DNA from: Natrinema hispanicum | GTDB lineage: Archaea; Halobacteriota; Halobacteria; Halobacteriales; Natrialbaceae | Assembly: GCF_004217335.1 (NCBI RefSeq) | Contig: NZ_SHMP01000003.1 | Coordinates: 1,116,001-1,180,000, forward strand | DNA length: 64,000 nt | Reading direction: 5' to 3' | Shown here: positions 18,241 through 29,794 of the stretch, piece by piece | How positions within the stretch are numbered: the first letter of the stretch is position 1 | How the letters are laid out: each line of letters starts with the position of its first letter | Position numbers and translations under genes: made by a program | Notes under the pieces: generated by a model | Databases searched by the model: none | Told to the model about the DNA's origin: nothing | The model's input: only the letters and a program-made list of their open reading frames with translations

Positions 18241-18494
18241 GATGAACCACCCAAGAAGGTCTTACCTAAATCGTCCGTATCGCCGTAGTTAAACCCATCG
18301 TCATCGCCGTTCCGACAGTCGTGGCCGTCGCTGCTGGGCAGTTGTCCGGTGTGCCGGTCGCATCGAGCTATCCCACTCGAGTGGGTCGCTGATGGCCACC
18401 CGCCTGTTCGATGGTTGATGGCTCTCCGTTGGGAGATGGCCCTGTTTCGGGCCGTCTCCATGGTTTTAATACCGATTAGTAAGTACAGGTATGC

Positions 18495-18740
18495 ATGAGC
18501 GATATACTCGCTGAAAACCTCTCGGGGAAGTCCGTCATGGGTACCGACGGCACCGAGCTCGGATTGCTCTACAACATTACGATGGATCTCAAATCAGGGA
18601 AACTGAACGATCTCGTCATCGAGCCTGACGAGGAAATCTCTCGGCGCGCCGTCGATTTCGACCTCGACGACGCCGGTCACTTCCTCGTTCCCGTCAACCG
18701 CGTCCAAGCGGTCAAAGACTACATTGTTGTCCAGCGCTAA
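18495..18740 (+). CDS. PRC-barrel domain protein
   Basis: 81 residues consisting of a single PRC-barrel: LSGKSVMGTDGTELGLLYNI, LNDLVIEPDEEISRRAVDF, FLVPVNRVQAVKDYIVVQR. In archaea these small barrels are suspected to bind RNA or rRNA-maturation proteins, because the same fold occurs in RimM. Here it lies 4 bp before nob1 on the same strand, which supports a link to ribosome maturation. A TATA box (gttttaata, 18463-18471) about 25-30 nt upstream suggests a leaderless bicistronic transcript. Confidence 0.88.
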   Translation: MSDILAENLSGKSVMGTDGTELGLLYNITMDLKSGKLNDLVIEPDEEISRRAVDFDLDDAGHFLVPVNRVQAVKDYIVVQR

Positions 18741-18744
18741 CGGT

Positions 18745-19203
18745 ATGTACGTTCTCGACTCCTCGGCTTTTATCCACGACTTCCATACGACAGAACAGAC
18801 TGCGACGATCCCGCTCGTCCGCGAGGAACTCAAAGACGAGAGTGCCTATCGCTACGACGCGATGGAAGGCTCCGGGATGCACATCCACATTCCAAACGAC
18901 GATACCACCGAGAAGGTCCAGCGTGCGGCCCGTGAGTCCGGTGATCTCGACGTGCTTTCGGAAACCGACGTTCGGCTCATCGCGGCGAGTTTCGAACTCG
19001 ACGGCGTCCTCGTGACTGACGACTACGCGATGCAAAACGTCGCGGAGAAACTCAACGTCGACGTCGAAGTGATCGCCCGTGAGGGGATCGACGAACAGCG
19101 CCACTGGACGTTCCAGTGTCAGGGCTGTGGCCGCGAGTTCGACGAAGAGAAGGATCGCTGTCCGATCTGCGGGTCTGAACTGGCCCGAAAGAACCCCTCG
19201 TAA
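18745..19203 (+). CDS. nob1: rRNA maturation endonuclease Nob1
   Basis: 152-residue archaeal Nob1, which cleaves the 3' end of pre-16S rRNA. An N-terminal PIN domain starts MYVLDSSAFIHDF (catalytic Asp5), with further acidic residues in SETDVRLIAASFELDG and VTDDYAMQNVAEKL. The C-terminal zinc ribbon has two cysteine knuckles, CQGCGREF and CPICGS. Length and architecture are normal. It is the second gene after the PRC-barrel protein with a 4-bp gap. Start at 18745 avoids a longer frame overlapping the preceding stop. Confidence 0.95.
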   Translation: MYVLDSSAFIHDFHTTEQTATIPLVREELKDESAYRYDAMEGSGMHIHIPNDDTTEKVQRAARESGDLDVLSETDVRLIAASFELDGVLVTDDYAMQNVAEKLNVDVEVIAREGIDEQRHWTFQCQGCGREFDEEKDRCPICGSELARKNPS

Positions 19204-19217
19204 CCGGCTTACTGTTC

Positions 19218-20351
19218 TTAGCCGACCAGAAAGTAGAGATTCGTAAAGACGACCGCGTTGTAGATCCCGTGGACCAGCGCCGGCATCACCAGATTGTCCG
19301 TTCGCTCGTAGATCACGCCGAGAACGATCGAAAGGCCGAAGATGGTACCGAGACTCGCGATCACCGCACCTAATCCTGCAGTGCTGTATGCAAGGACGTG
19401 AACGGCAGCGAAGATGACGCTAGCCACGACGACGGCACCGGCCCGCGAGAACGTCCCGTACAGCGACTTCTGGATCACGTTCCGATAGAGCAACTCCTCG
19501 AACGGGCCGATGATCAGAATGGCAAGCGGGATCAACACCAGCAACATTTCCGGGGCGTCCTGGGCATTCTGGGTCGTCGCATGGTCTGCGCTTTCGACAC
19601 CGGTCGCCTGCATGGACAGCGAAATCGCGTAGAGCACCCCGAAGAGGACGACGATACCGCCGACAATCCAGACGAGATCTCGCAGCGTTGGCCGCCGAAG
19701 ATCGATGAACGACAGGTCACGATCCGTTACCTTGAGAAAGGCACCGACCACGAGCACCGTCCCCAGTGCCATGCCGACCTGGCCGACGACCTGATTAGCG
19801 AGGGTCCGCTGGACCTCCGAAAACGAGTCGAGAAACGGCAACACCGGAATTGCGATCACTGGCGTCGTCAGATAGGGGGAAAAGAGGCCAGCGAAGCCGA
19901 CGCCGGTGAGTACGACCACTTGCTGTCCTCGCTGTTTCAGTCCGCCCACGCCGATCCCGAAGTAGTCTGCGACGCCGACGCCGGCAGTCAATCCTGCGGT
20001 CACGAAGGCGACGAAGACGACCGGTATCGACGACGAAAGTGCCGGGACAGATACCGGTGCTGTCGTCCCTTGATTCAAGGCATAGCCGGTAAGCAAGACG
20101 ACGCCGATGCTCGAGCCGGCGGCGATCGGACCAGCGATCGTTCGCTCGATCCCACCGTGACGACGGACGAGAAAAGCGAGGACAGCAGCGGCAGCGAACC
20201 CGGTGCCCGCCCAGATGACTGGGTCGGCGACACCGCGGCGAACGGGAACGAGCATCGCGACCATCGTGATCCCCGCGAGGGCGGTCCCGAGCCCGGGAAC
20301 CACGCCGGACGTGAGCTGCCCGGCATCGTCGGTCCGTGCGGTTTCGGTCAT
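19218..20351 (-). CDS. CPBP-family intramembrane metalloprotease
   Basis: 377-residue polytopic membrane protein with about ten hydrophobic segments. The C-terminal CPBP (Abi/CAAX protease) domain has the motif IIGPFEELLYRNVIQKSL with the tandem glutamates and arginine, a second FAAVHVLAYS histidine motif and a third LVHGIYNAVVF. These are the catalytic residues of the Rce1-like family. Substrates in archaea are unknown; prenylated-protein or peptide processing is possible. The start MTETARTDDAG at 20351 is preferred to the open frame up to 20408. It is downstream of pgi on the same strand with a 74-bp gap. Confidence 0.85.
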   Translation of the reverse strand: MTETARTDDAGQLTSGVVPGLGTALAGITMVAMLVPVRRGVADPVIWAGTGFAAAAVLAFLVRRHGGIERTIAGPIAAGSSIGVVLLTGYALNQGTTAPVSVPALSSSIPVVFVAFVTAGLTAGVGVADYFGIGVGGLKQRGQQVVVLTGVGFAGLFSPYLTTPVIAIPVLPFLDSFSEVQRTLANQVVGQVGMALGTVLVVGAFLKVTDRDLSFIDLRRPTLRDLVWIVGGIVVLFGVLYAISLSMQATGVESADHATTQNAQDAPEMLLVLIPLAILIIGPFEELLYRNVIQKSLYGTFSRAGAVVVASVIFAAVHVLAYSTAGLGAVIASLGTIFGLSIVLGVIYERTDNLVMPALVHGIYNAVVFTNLYFLVG

Positions 20352-20425
20352 ACCGTAGTATTCGTGCGAGGACCCATAGGCCCACCGCAACCGGACGACA
20401 GGCGGCAAGCGACTCCCGCGGTTGA

Positions 20426-21721
20426 TTATCGTTCGACTCGCAGTTCGGTCTTGTCAGCAACCGCCTCGGCCTCTTCGAACTCCCCTCCGCCGAGCAATCC
20501 TCGCGTCGCCTTCTTGGCCCACTCGACGGCCGGCTGCTCGAAGGTGTTGACGCCGTAGAGCTCGCCCGCGAGCACACAGGCGGCTTCCAGTCCATAGAGC
20601 AAGCTGCCGAGTTCGTATTCGTCGACGCGTTCGATCTCGATACGGACGTTTGGTCGACCGGCAGCCGCGAGACTCGCTTCCGTGGCTTCGAGCTCGGCTG
20701 CGAGCAACTCGCCAAGCGTCGCATCACCCAGATACGACAGCTCCGCGACGTCGGTATCCGGAATCTGTCGGTCGGTTCCCTCCTGTGTCGTGACGAAGGT
20801 AACGACTTTGTCACGCGGGCCCGCGCGATAGAGTTGTAGCTGTGAGTGCTGATCGGTGACGCCGAGCGCTCGAACCGGCGTCTGTCCGAGGTCGTCCTTG
20901 CCGAGGCTCTCGGCCCACAACTGGGCGAACCACTCGGCGGAGGTCTCGAGCGACTCTGCATAGGGCATCATCGCGTTCACGCCCGCGCCACGCTCGTCTA
21001 GCGCATACGCGGTCGCGCCGTAGGCGTAGGCTGGACACTCGAACAGCGATCCCGACAGGGTCTCGGCTTCGGCGGCCGCACCGGCAAGCAGCGCTTCGAG
21101 ATCGTGGCCACAGACGGCTGCGGCGACCATACCAACGGCTGAAAGCGCTGAAAACCGCCCCGGTACGCCATCGGGAACCTTCAGTGCGGGGAGATCGTGG
21201 CGGTCAGCCAGTTCGCGAAGCGGCCCGGCCTCCCCAGTCGTGACGATCGTCCGCTCGGTCCAGTCGACACCTGCCGACTCGAAGGCCTCACGCACGACGA
21301 GGAAGTTCGCGAGCGTCTCAGCCGTCGTCCCCGACCGCGAGACCACGTTGACCGCCGCGTTCTCGAGCGAGACGCGCTCGAGGTGGCTCGTAATCCACTC
21401 GGGGTCGACGTTGTCCAGAAAAATCGTCTCGGTCTCCGACTCGAGTGCGTTCGTGATCGTCGCTGCGCCGAGCGAACTCCCACCAATGCCGACAGTGAAC
21501 AGAACATCGGCGTCGGCGATCGGCTCGACCGCCGCCTGGATTTCATCGGGATCGGTTCGCTGCGGGAGATTCAGCGCCTCGTAGCCGTGTTCTCGATTTT
21601 CCATTCCGTGCTCGATGCGCTCGTGGGCCGCTGCGACCTGCTCGTCCAGTCGCTCGAGGGACTCTCTCGAGACGCCCGGCGATGCGACGGATGCAAGCGC
21701 ATTACCGATATCGACGTTCAT
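20426..21721 (-). CDS. pgi: Glucose-6-phosphate isomerase
   Basis: 431-residue PGI interconverting glucose-6-phosphate and fructose-6-phosphate. Both sugar-isomerase (SIS) domains are visible: VLFTVGIGGSSLGAATITNA, NVVSRSGTTAETLANFLVV with the phosphate-binding SGTT, then QHSQLQLYRAGPRDKVVTFV and the C-terminal VNTFEQPAVEWAKKATRGLL with the catalytic-region Gln and Lys. Length matches the shorter archaeal/bacterial PGI group. The start MNVDIGNALASVASPG at 21721 is preferred over the ATG at 21793. It lies just upstream of and divergent from the rRNA operon control region. Confidence 0.96.
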   Translation of the reverse strand: MNVDIGNALASVASPGVSRESLERLDEQVAAAHERIEHGMENREHGYEALNLPQRTDPDEIQAAVEPIADADVLFTVGIGGSSLGAATITNALESETETIFLDNVDPEWITSHLERVSLENAAVNVVSRSGTTAETLANFLVVREAFESAGVDWTERTIVTTGEAGPLRELADRHDLPALKVPDGVPGRFSALSAVGMVAAAVCGHDLEALLAGAAAEAETLSGSLFECPAYAYGATAYALDERGAGVNAMMPYAESLETSAEWFAQLWAESLGKDDLGQTPVRALGVTDQHSQLQLYRAGPRDKVVTFVTTQEGTDRQIPDTDVAELSYLGDATLGELLAAELEATEASLAAAGRPNVRIEIERVDEYELGSLLYGLEAACVLAGELYGVNTFEQPAVEWAKKATRGLLGGGEFEEAEAVADKTELRVER

Positions 21722-21956
21722 ATCTCTGCACGCGCCCGCCTGGGGTAAAGACGTTCCGTGACGGAACCTGTCGAAACGGAAATCAATAGCCACGTTAGCC
21801 AGTGGCTCGGTCCTCAGCTATCGATAGTAGACACCAATCGGTAGACTGCATGCCTGCCCTCGATCGATACAGACCGAACGAATTATCGAATTACCGACAA
21901 TCAGAACTGAATATTGTCCATTCATTCTGTATGGTATTCTCTCTCTTTGAAGTCTC

Positions 21957-21976
21957 GGTTCGTAGGCCTTAAGTAG
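21957..21976 (+). promoter_or_regulatory. rRNA operon promoter P1
   Basis: The segment with ttcg, then cctTAAGTA (TATA-like, 21968-21975), matches the haloarchaeal rRNA promoter layout TTCGA...CTTAAGTA. Transcription should begin about 22-26 nt later, near 21995-22000. A second AT-rich box (gattatatac, 21991-22000) follows immediately. Confidence 0.6.
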
Positions 21977-22051
21977 TGATCGGCGATTGTGATTATATAC
22001 GAAGAAGGAGGCGGCGTGGACGACACACGCCGTCGGCTCGGACGATTCAGG

Positions 22052-22080
22052 TTCGAAGGGGTTATGTACTCCCGATGGCT
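22052..22080 (+). promoter_or_regulatory. rRNA operon promoter P2
   Basis: TTCGAAGGGGTTATGTACTC followed by CCGATGG closely resembles published Halobacterium rRNA promoters (TTCGACGGTG then TTTATGTACCCC...). The TATA-like element is 22061-22069 and initiation is expected near 22088-22092. P1 and P2 give the tandem promoter arrangement usual for haloarchaeal rRNA operons. Confidence 0.65.
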
Positions 22081-22146
22081 TATGAATACGTCCGGAAGGA
22101 AATGAGGATCCTACCCCTGCGGTCCGCCGTATAGATGGGATCTGAT

Positions 22147-22194
22147 GTTAGCCTTGGTAGTTCGGTGACGCCCGATCGGTCGTTCGATCGTGTC
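22147..22194 (+). other. 5' strand of the 16S processing stem
   Basis: GTTAGCCTTGGTAGTT (22147-22162) is perfectly complementary to AACTACCAAGGCTAAC downstream of 16S (23835-23850). Inside it, GGTG-acg-CCCGATCGG pairs with the GGCCGATCGGGCACC region (about 23816-23830) leaving a bulge, consistent with a bulge-helix-bulge site cut by the archaeal splicing endonuclease. The RNA between the arms contains the mature 16S. Confidence 0.8.
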
Positions 22195-22272
22195 ACCGAA
22201 CGTGTGGACCCATGTGTGAGTGTATTTACATTCACCGCCAACACCCCCAGTTTTGCTGGGGAAGAGCATTTC

Positions 22273-23745
<1,473 letters not shown>

Positions 23746-23887
23746 ACAGACCGGGACTGGGGCGTTGCCCCAGCCCACCTTAGCGGTATTCCGCACGTTC
23801 GATCGACCACCGAGTGGCCGATCGGGCACCTTAGAACTACCAAGGCTAACACAATCTCTCTGTCCACCCTCTCTTAGGGGTGGACGT
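23746..23887 (+). other. 16S-tRNA spacer with 3' processing strand
   Basis: The 142-nt spacer contains the downstream arm of the 16S processing stem (AACTACCAAGGCTAAC, 23835-23850) preceded by GGCCGATCGGGCACC. No promoter-like element is clear here. Confidence 0.75.
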
Positions 23888-23959
23888 GGGCCCATAGCTC
23901 AGTGGGAGAGTGCCTCCTTTGCAAGGAGGATGCCCAGGGTTCGAATCCCTGTGGGTCCA
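23888..23959 (+). tRNA. tRNA-Ala (UGC)
   Basis: A 72-nt cloverleaf: acceptor GGGCCCA pairs with TGGGTCC (one G-U), D-arm GCTC...GAGT, anticodon stem CCTCC/GGAGG with loop TTTGCAA giving anticodon TGC, T-arm CAGGG-TTCGAAT-CCCTG, discriminator A. CCA is not encoded. tRNA-Ala(UGC) in the 16S-23S spacer is the usual haloarchaeal arrangement. Confidence 0.98.
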
Positions 23960-24107
23960 TGCTTCGTACTGCTAATCGAATCGTGCCCCTTAAGTGGGAG
24001 ACGGCTTGATGATGGAGTACGACCGAACCGATGCACCAGCCCGCGTAAGTGTGGCTGGGAAGGGTTAATGCAGGCCAGCTGTCTACTGGCGTGCAGATGA
24101 GACCGTG

Positions 24108-24142
24108 TGTACGTGTAGTCCAGGCGTCCACTGGACCCGTTC
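24108..24142 (+). other. 5' strand of the 23S processing stem
   Basis: TGTACGTGTAGTCCAG (24108-24123), GCGTCC (24124-24129) and GGACCCGTTC (24133-24142) are complementary to GAACGGGTCC (27139-27148), GGACGC (27149-27154) and CTGGACTACACGTACA (27158-27173). Three-nucleotide bulges ACT and AAA interrupt the helix, forming a bulge-helix-bulge processing motif. Confidence 0.8.
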
Positions 24143-24190
24143 CCGGGTCACTCAACGTTGCGACTCTGTCGCAACGCCGATCCGATGAAC

Positions 24191-27100
<2,910 letters not shown>

Positions 27101-27138
27101 ATAACTACAACTATAACGCATTGGATCCGTGACGCGGT

Positions 27139-27173
27139 GAACGGGTCCGGACGCAAACTGGACTACACGTACA
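27139..27173 (+). other. 3' strand of the 23S processing stem
   Basis: Complement of 24108-24142 (see that entry). It places the 23S processing site between the 23S gene and the first 5S leader. Confidence 0.8.
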
Positions 27174-27193
27174 TGACGGTCTTGGACACACCA

Positions 27194-27233
27194 CCGATTA
27201 CGGTTTGACGACGGTTCGAGTCCGTCGGTCGGC
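27194..27233 (+). other. Half-tRNA-like minihelix before 5S copy 1
   Basis: CCGATT (27194-27199) pairs with GGTCGG (27227-27232, two G-U), stacked on a T-arm GACGG-TTCGAGT-CCGTC (27210-27226), followed by a single discriminator-like C at 27233. This copies the acceptor/T-arm half of a tRNA. In Haloferax volcanii a tRNA-like structure before 5S was reported to direct tRNase Z to the 5S 5' end; the predicted cut after 27233 gives the expected 5S start. Confidence 0.75.
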
Positions 27234-27234
27234 G

Positions 27235-27356
27235 TTACGGCGGCCACAGCGGCGAGGTGCCTCCCGTACCCATCCCGAACACGGAAGATAAGCTCGCCTG
27301 CGTATCGGCAAGTACTGGAGTGGGCGACCCTCTGGGAACGTCGATTCGCCGCCTCC
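27235..27356 (+). rRNA. rrf: 5S ribosomal RNA, copy 1
   Basis: 122 nt from TTACGGCGGCCACAGCGG to TTCGCCGCCTCC, closely matching Haloarcula 5S; the central CCCGTACCCATCCCGAACAC block is invariant. Helix I is closed by GGCGG/CCGCC. It is followed 71 nt later by a second copy. Confidence 0.96.
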
Positions 27357-27386
27357 ACTCATATCGACCAATACGGTCATCATTCA

Positions 27387-27426
27387 CCGATCGTGGTCTG
27401 ACGGCGGTTCGATTCCGCCGATCGGC
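27387..27426 (+). other. Half-tRNA-like minihelix before 5S copy 2
   Basis: CCGATC (27387-27392) pairs perfectly with GATCGG (27420-27425) and stacks on T-arm GGCGG-TTCGATT-CCGCC (27403-27419), followed by C27426. The stem sequence differs from that before copy 1 at several positions but pairing is kept, so it is under structural selection. It should set the 5' end of the second 5S by tRNase Z cleavage (inference from the Haloferax precedent). Confidence 0.75.
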
Positions 27427-27427
27427 A

Positions 27428-27549
27428 TTACAGCGGCCATAGCGGCGAGGTGCCTCCCGTACCCATCCCGAACACGGAAGATAAGCTCGCCTGCGTATCG
27501 GCAAGTACTGGAGTGGGCGACCCTCTGGGAACGTCGATTCGCCGCTATC
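27428..27549 (+). rRNA. rrf: 5S ribosomal RNA, copy 2
   Basis: 122 nt, nearly identical to copy 1 and offset by 193 bp. Differences cluster at the ends: G to A at position 5 is matched by C to T in the 3' strand (GGCGG/CCGCC becomes AGCGG/CCGCT), a compensatory change keeping helix I, and C to T occurs at position 13. A tandem second 5S stands where many haloarchaeal operons have tRNA-Cys. Confidence 0.95.
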
Positions 27550-27561
27550 ATTCATATTATT

Positions 27562-27590
27562 ACCACGCAGCTACCGCTGTGTGGTTCCAA
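27562..27590 (+). terminator. Probable rRNA operon terminator
   Basis: ACCACGCAGC-tacc-GCTGTGTGGT forms a 10-bp stem (one G-U) 12 nt after 5S copy 2, followed by tccaatttcaatatt, a T-rich tract. This fits an end-of-operon terminator or 3'-end stabiliser. Confidence 0.6.
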
Positions 27591-27713
27591 TTTCAATATT
27601 GAACTCGGATCGGCACTTATGATCGATCCGATCCACAGCGAAATCCTACCGCAATAGGTCGACTAGAGATACGACTTGATACGGGAGCGAGAGCTGTTGC
27701 AAGGGCAGCTGTA

Positions 27714-27989
27714 TTAATTGTTGAGATATTGTTGTTCCCATTGCCGACGCTCTTCGATCGCTTGCTGCCCACGATTACTGATCTCGTAGTAGTTGGTTCG
27801 CCGATCGAGTTGTCCCTTCTCGACGAGATCCTTGTTGACGAGGGTATCGAGATTTGGATATAACCGGCCGTGATTGATTTCACTGCTGTAATATGTTTCA
27901 ATCTCGTCCTTTACATCCTGACCGGACGGCTGATCGGCACCTGCAATTACGTAGAGGAGGTCTCGTTGAAACCCTGTCAGATCGTCCAT
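27714..27989 (-). CDS. PadR-family transcriptional regulator
   Basis: 91-residue winged-helix protein of the small archaeal PadR group: LTGFQRDLLYVIAGADQPSG, QDVKDEIETYYSSEINHGRL, YPNLDTLVNKDLVEKGQLDR and RTNYYEISNRGQQAIEERR. It lacks the long C-terminal helix of larger PadR members; such short forms dimerise through their terminal helices. Codon and base use is AT-richer than most neighbours and the flanking DNA is AT-rich too, which hints at an accessory or transferred origin. No adjacent effector gene is evident, so its target is unknown. Confidence 0.88.
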   Translation of the reverse strand: MDDLTGFQRDLLYVIAGADQPSGQDVKDEIETYYSSEINHGRLYPNLDTLVNKDLVEKGQLDRRTNYYEISNRGQQAIEERRQWEQQYLNN

Positions 27990-28360
27990 TGTGTATCCTT
28001 GAGTGGACGAACGGAAACCTGGCTATTTGTTATCGATTTCGTATCAACTGTTCCGACCACGTTTAGCGAAGCTAACTATGGCAATCGTATTCCTTACTCC
28101 TGTTTCATTCAGTAATAACGACTTAAACTCGGCAATACAGCTACATAAACAGGTCAATATACGGCATTGACACTACAAAGGGACTATCTATAAAGAATAC
28201 AGTTTGTTTACAATTACACTCACTTTTCCATTCATAACTGCTTAAATATGTGAGTAGTTCTACTCGTCACAAACATGCCTATCAGCAGTTGCTGGCAGCG
28301 GTAAAGCGCGAAAGAACGAAAGTCGACTGTGAAAACCCGTTACCGAACGTGAAAGCCGTG
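27990..28360. other. AT-rich intergenic region upstream of padR
   Basis: 371 bp with clearly lower GC than the rest of the window and no credible gene. It contains several TATA-like stretches (for example ttaaatatg near 28242 and gactatctataaag near 28182). It includes the promoter of padR on the minus strand and the 3' flank of cspA. No tRNA-Cys or mobile element is visible. Confidence 0.5.
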
Positions 28361-28555
28361 TTACAGGCGGGTGACGTTGGTGGCGCGGGGGCCCTTGGGG
28401 GCCTGTTCGATATCGAATTCGATGTCTGTGCCTTCTTCGAGGTCCGGACCGCCAACGTCTTCCATGTGGAAGAAAACGTCATCGTCCGCGTCGTCCGTCG
28501 AAATGAAACCGTAGCCGCCTGTGTCGTTGAAGAAATCAACGTTTCCTTTCGCCAT
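28361..28555 (-). CDS. cspA: Cold-shock domain protein
   Basis: 64 residues forming one OB-fold cold-shock domain: AKGNVDFFNDTGGYGFISTD with RNP1 (GYGFIS) and DDVFFHMEDVGG with RNP2 (DVFFHM). It binds single-stranded nucleic acid and acts as an RNA chaperone. The C-terminus KGPRATNVTRL is family-typical. A TATA-like ttatacgta lies about 25-33 nt upstream of the ATG at 28555, indicating a leaderless message; thus the long cold-inducible 5' leader of bacterial cspA mRNAs is not apparent. Confidence 0.95.
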   Translation of the reverse strand: MAKGNVDFFNDTGGYGFISTDDADDDVFFHMEDVGGPDLEEGTDIEFDIEQAPKGPRATNVTRL

Positions 28556-28655
28556 TGCAATTCAAGAGAGACCCCCGATACGTATAACAGTTGTGTTACA
28601 GTATGTATGTCGGAACAAAAATAATAACTCCCTGTACCCAACGATCACAGGATGA

Positions 28656-28910
28656 ATGTCTGAGAAACAGCGGATCCAACTATTCTCACTCGCCGATAGA
28701 ATCGTTACTCGAGAAACCGACTTATCGGCCATTCGAGACGGCGCGGAACCCGATGTACTGCTGGAGCGGCCCCCTCGTTTGGAGACGGAAACCAGCGATT
28801 GCAGGCCACTCTCGTCGGGTCCTCCTGAGCACGAATCCGGTGATCGTCCAGAAACGGGGCCGAGTCAGTCGCGAGTGGGTCAGTCGAGCCTAGGTTTGCC
28901 GACAGATTGA
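28656..28910 (+). CDS. Possible small hypothetical protein
   Basis: An 84-codon frame beginning MSEKQRIQLFSLADRIVTRE, which looks protein-like for about 45 residues, then becomes proline/serine-rich. The opposite strand has a competing frame (28705-28983) of basic composition. Neither has a recognisable domain. Position between cspA and a transporter allows a small gene but support is weak; the rest of 28556-28997 is otherwise empty. Confidence 0.25.
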   Translation: MSEKQRIQLFSLADRIVTRETDLSAIRDGAEPDVLLERPPRLETETSDCRPLSSGPPEHESGDRPETGPSQSRVGQSSLGLPTD

Positions 28911-28997
28911 GACGCGAGTAGGGCCGTGGGAGCGGTGACATTGCTGCTGGCGCTCTTAGATAGCACCGCTTAGGGTGGCTCACTTGCTACCATCGGT

Positions 28998-29720
28998 ATG
29001 AGCAAGACACGGATGCAGGGAGCGCCGACAGTCGCGCAAGTGGGATTGATTGGGCTCTTCGTCACGGCGCTCGTGACTGCACAGGTGACCGCGTCGAAGG
29101 TACTGGCGTTCGAACTCCCCATGTCGCTGCCGGTAACGGGGTCCCAACTCGCGTTGCCCGGGGCGGCACTCGCGTATGCACTCACCTTCCTCGCGAGCGA
29201 CTGTTATACCGAATTGTACGGCCGGCGTGCGGCCCAGATCGTCGTCAACGTTGGGTTCGTCCTGAATTTCGTCGTCCTCGTGCTCGTCTGGTCGACGATC
29301 GCCGCACCGGCGGCCGACCCGAGCACTGCTGGACAGTTCGCGACGGTGCTTGGTGCGTCGACGAACATCGTTCTCGGCAGTCTGCTCGCGTATATCGTCA
29401 GCCAGAACTGGGACGTGCTCGTTTTTCACCGGATTCGGGAGTACACCGGTTCCGAGAAGCTCTGGCTCCGCAACATCGCCTCGACGGCGAGCAGCCAAGC
29501 GATCGATACTGTCATTTTCGTCTCGGTTGCCTTCGCCATCGCGCCAGCGGTCCTCGGTGTCGGCACTGTGCTTCCGACCAACGTTGTGCTCTCGTTGATG
29601 ATCGGCCAGTACCTGCTAAAATTCGTGATTGCCCTCCTCGATACGCCGGTCGTCTATGCGATCGTCTCTGTCGTGCGCTCGCGTGAGGGTGCCAGCACCA
29701 ACGACACGCATTCCGTCTGA
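28998..29720 (+). CDS. Queuosine-precursor (VUT/YhhQ) family transporter
   Basis: 240-residue membrane protein with about six hydrophobic segments, matching the vitamin-uptake-like YhhQ family: VTALVTAQVTASKVLAFELP, the PGAALAYALTFLASDCYTEL motif with YTELYG, VSQNWDVLVFHRIREYTG, NIASTASSQAIDTVIFVSVA and YLLKFVIALLDTPVVYAIVS. Family members import 7-deazaguanine precursors such as preQ0; in archaea this would feed archaeosine in tRNA. The N-terminal start follows a TATA-like gcttag region about 25 nt upstream. It stands alone upstream of the M29 peptidase. Confidence 0.85.
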   Translation: MSKTRMQGAPTVAQVGLIGLFVTALVTAQVTASKVLAFELPMSLPVTGSQLALPGAALAYALTFLASDCYTELYGRRAAQIVVNVGFVLNFVVLVLVWSTIAAPAADPSTAGQFATVLGASTNIVLGSLLAYIVSQNWDVLVFHRIREYTGSEKLWLRNIASTASSQAIDTVIFVSVAFAIAPAVLGVGTVLPTNVVLSLMIGQYLLKFVIALLDTPVVYAIVSVVRSREGASTNDTHSV

Positions 29721-29794
29721 GTCGCCGATGATGGTGAGTGCGGTAGGCCAGATCGAACGGGGACCGTTTAGTAGCCTGCTCGAGAGCCATACCT

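Noticed and set aside
27357..27427. Possible tRNA gene between the 5S copies (because of the T-loop-like ttcgatt)
   Set aside because: Only an acceptor stem and T-arm are present; no D-arm or anticodon arm can be folded, so it is a tRNA-like processing element, not a tRNA.
28705..28983. 92-codon minus-strand frame between cspA and the transporter
   Set aside because: Basic, proline/arginine-rich composition unlike haloarchaeal proteins; no domain.
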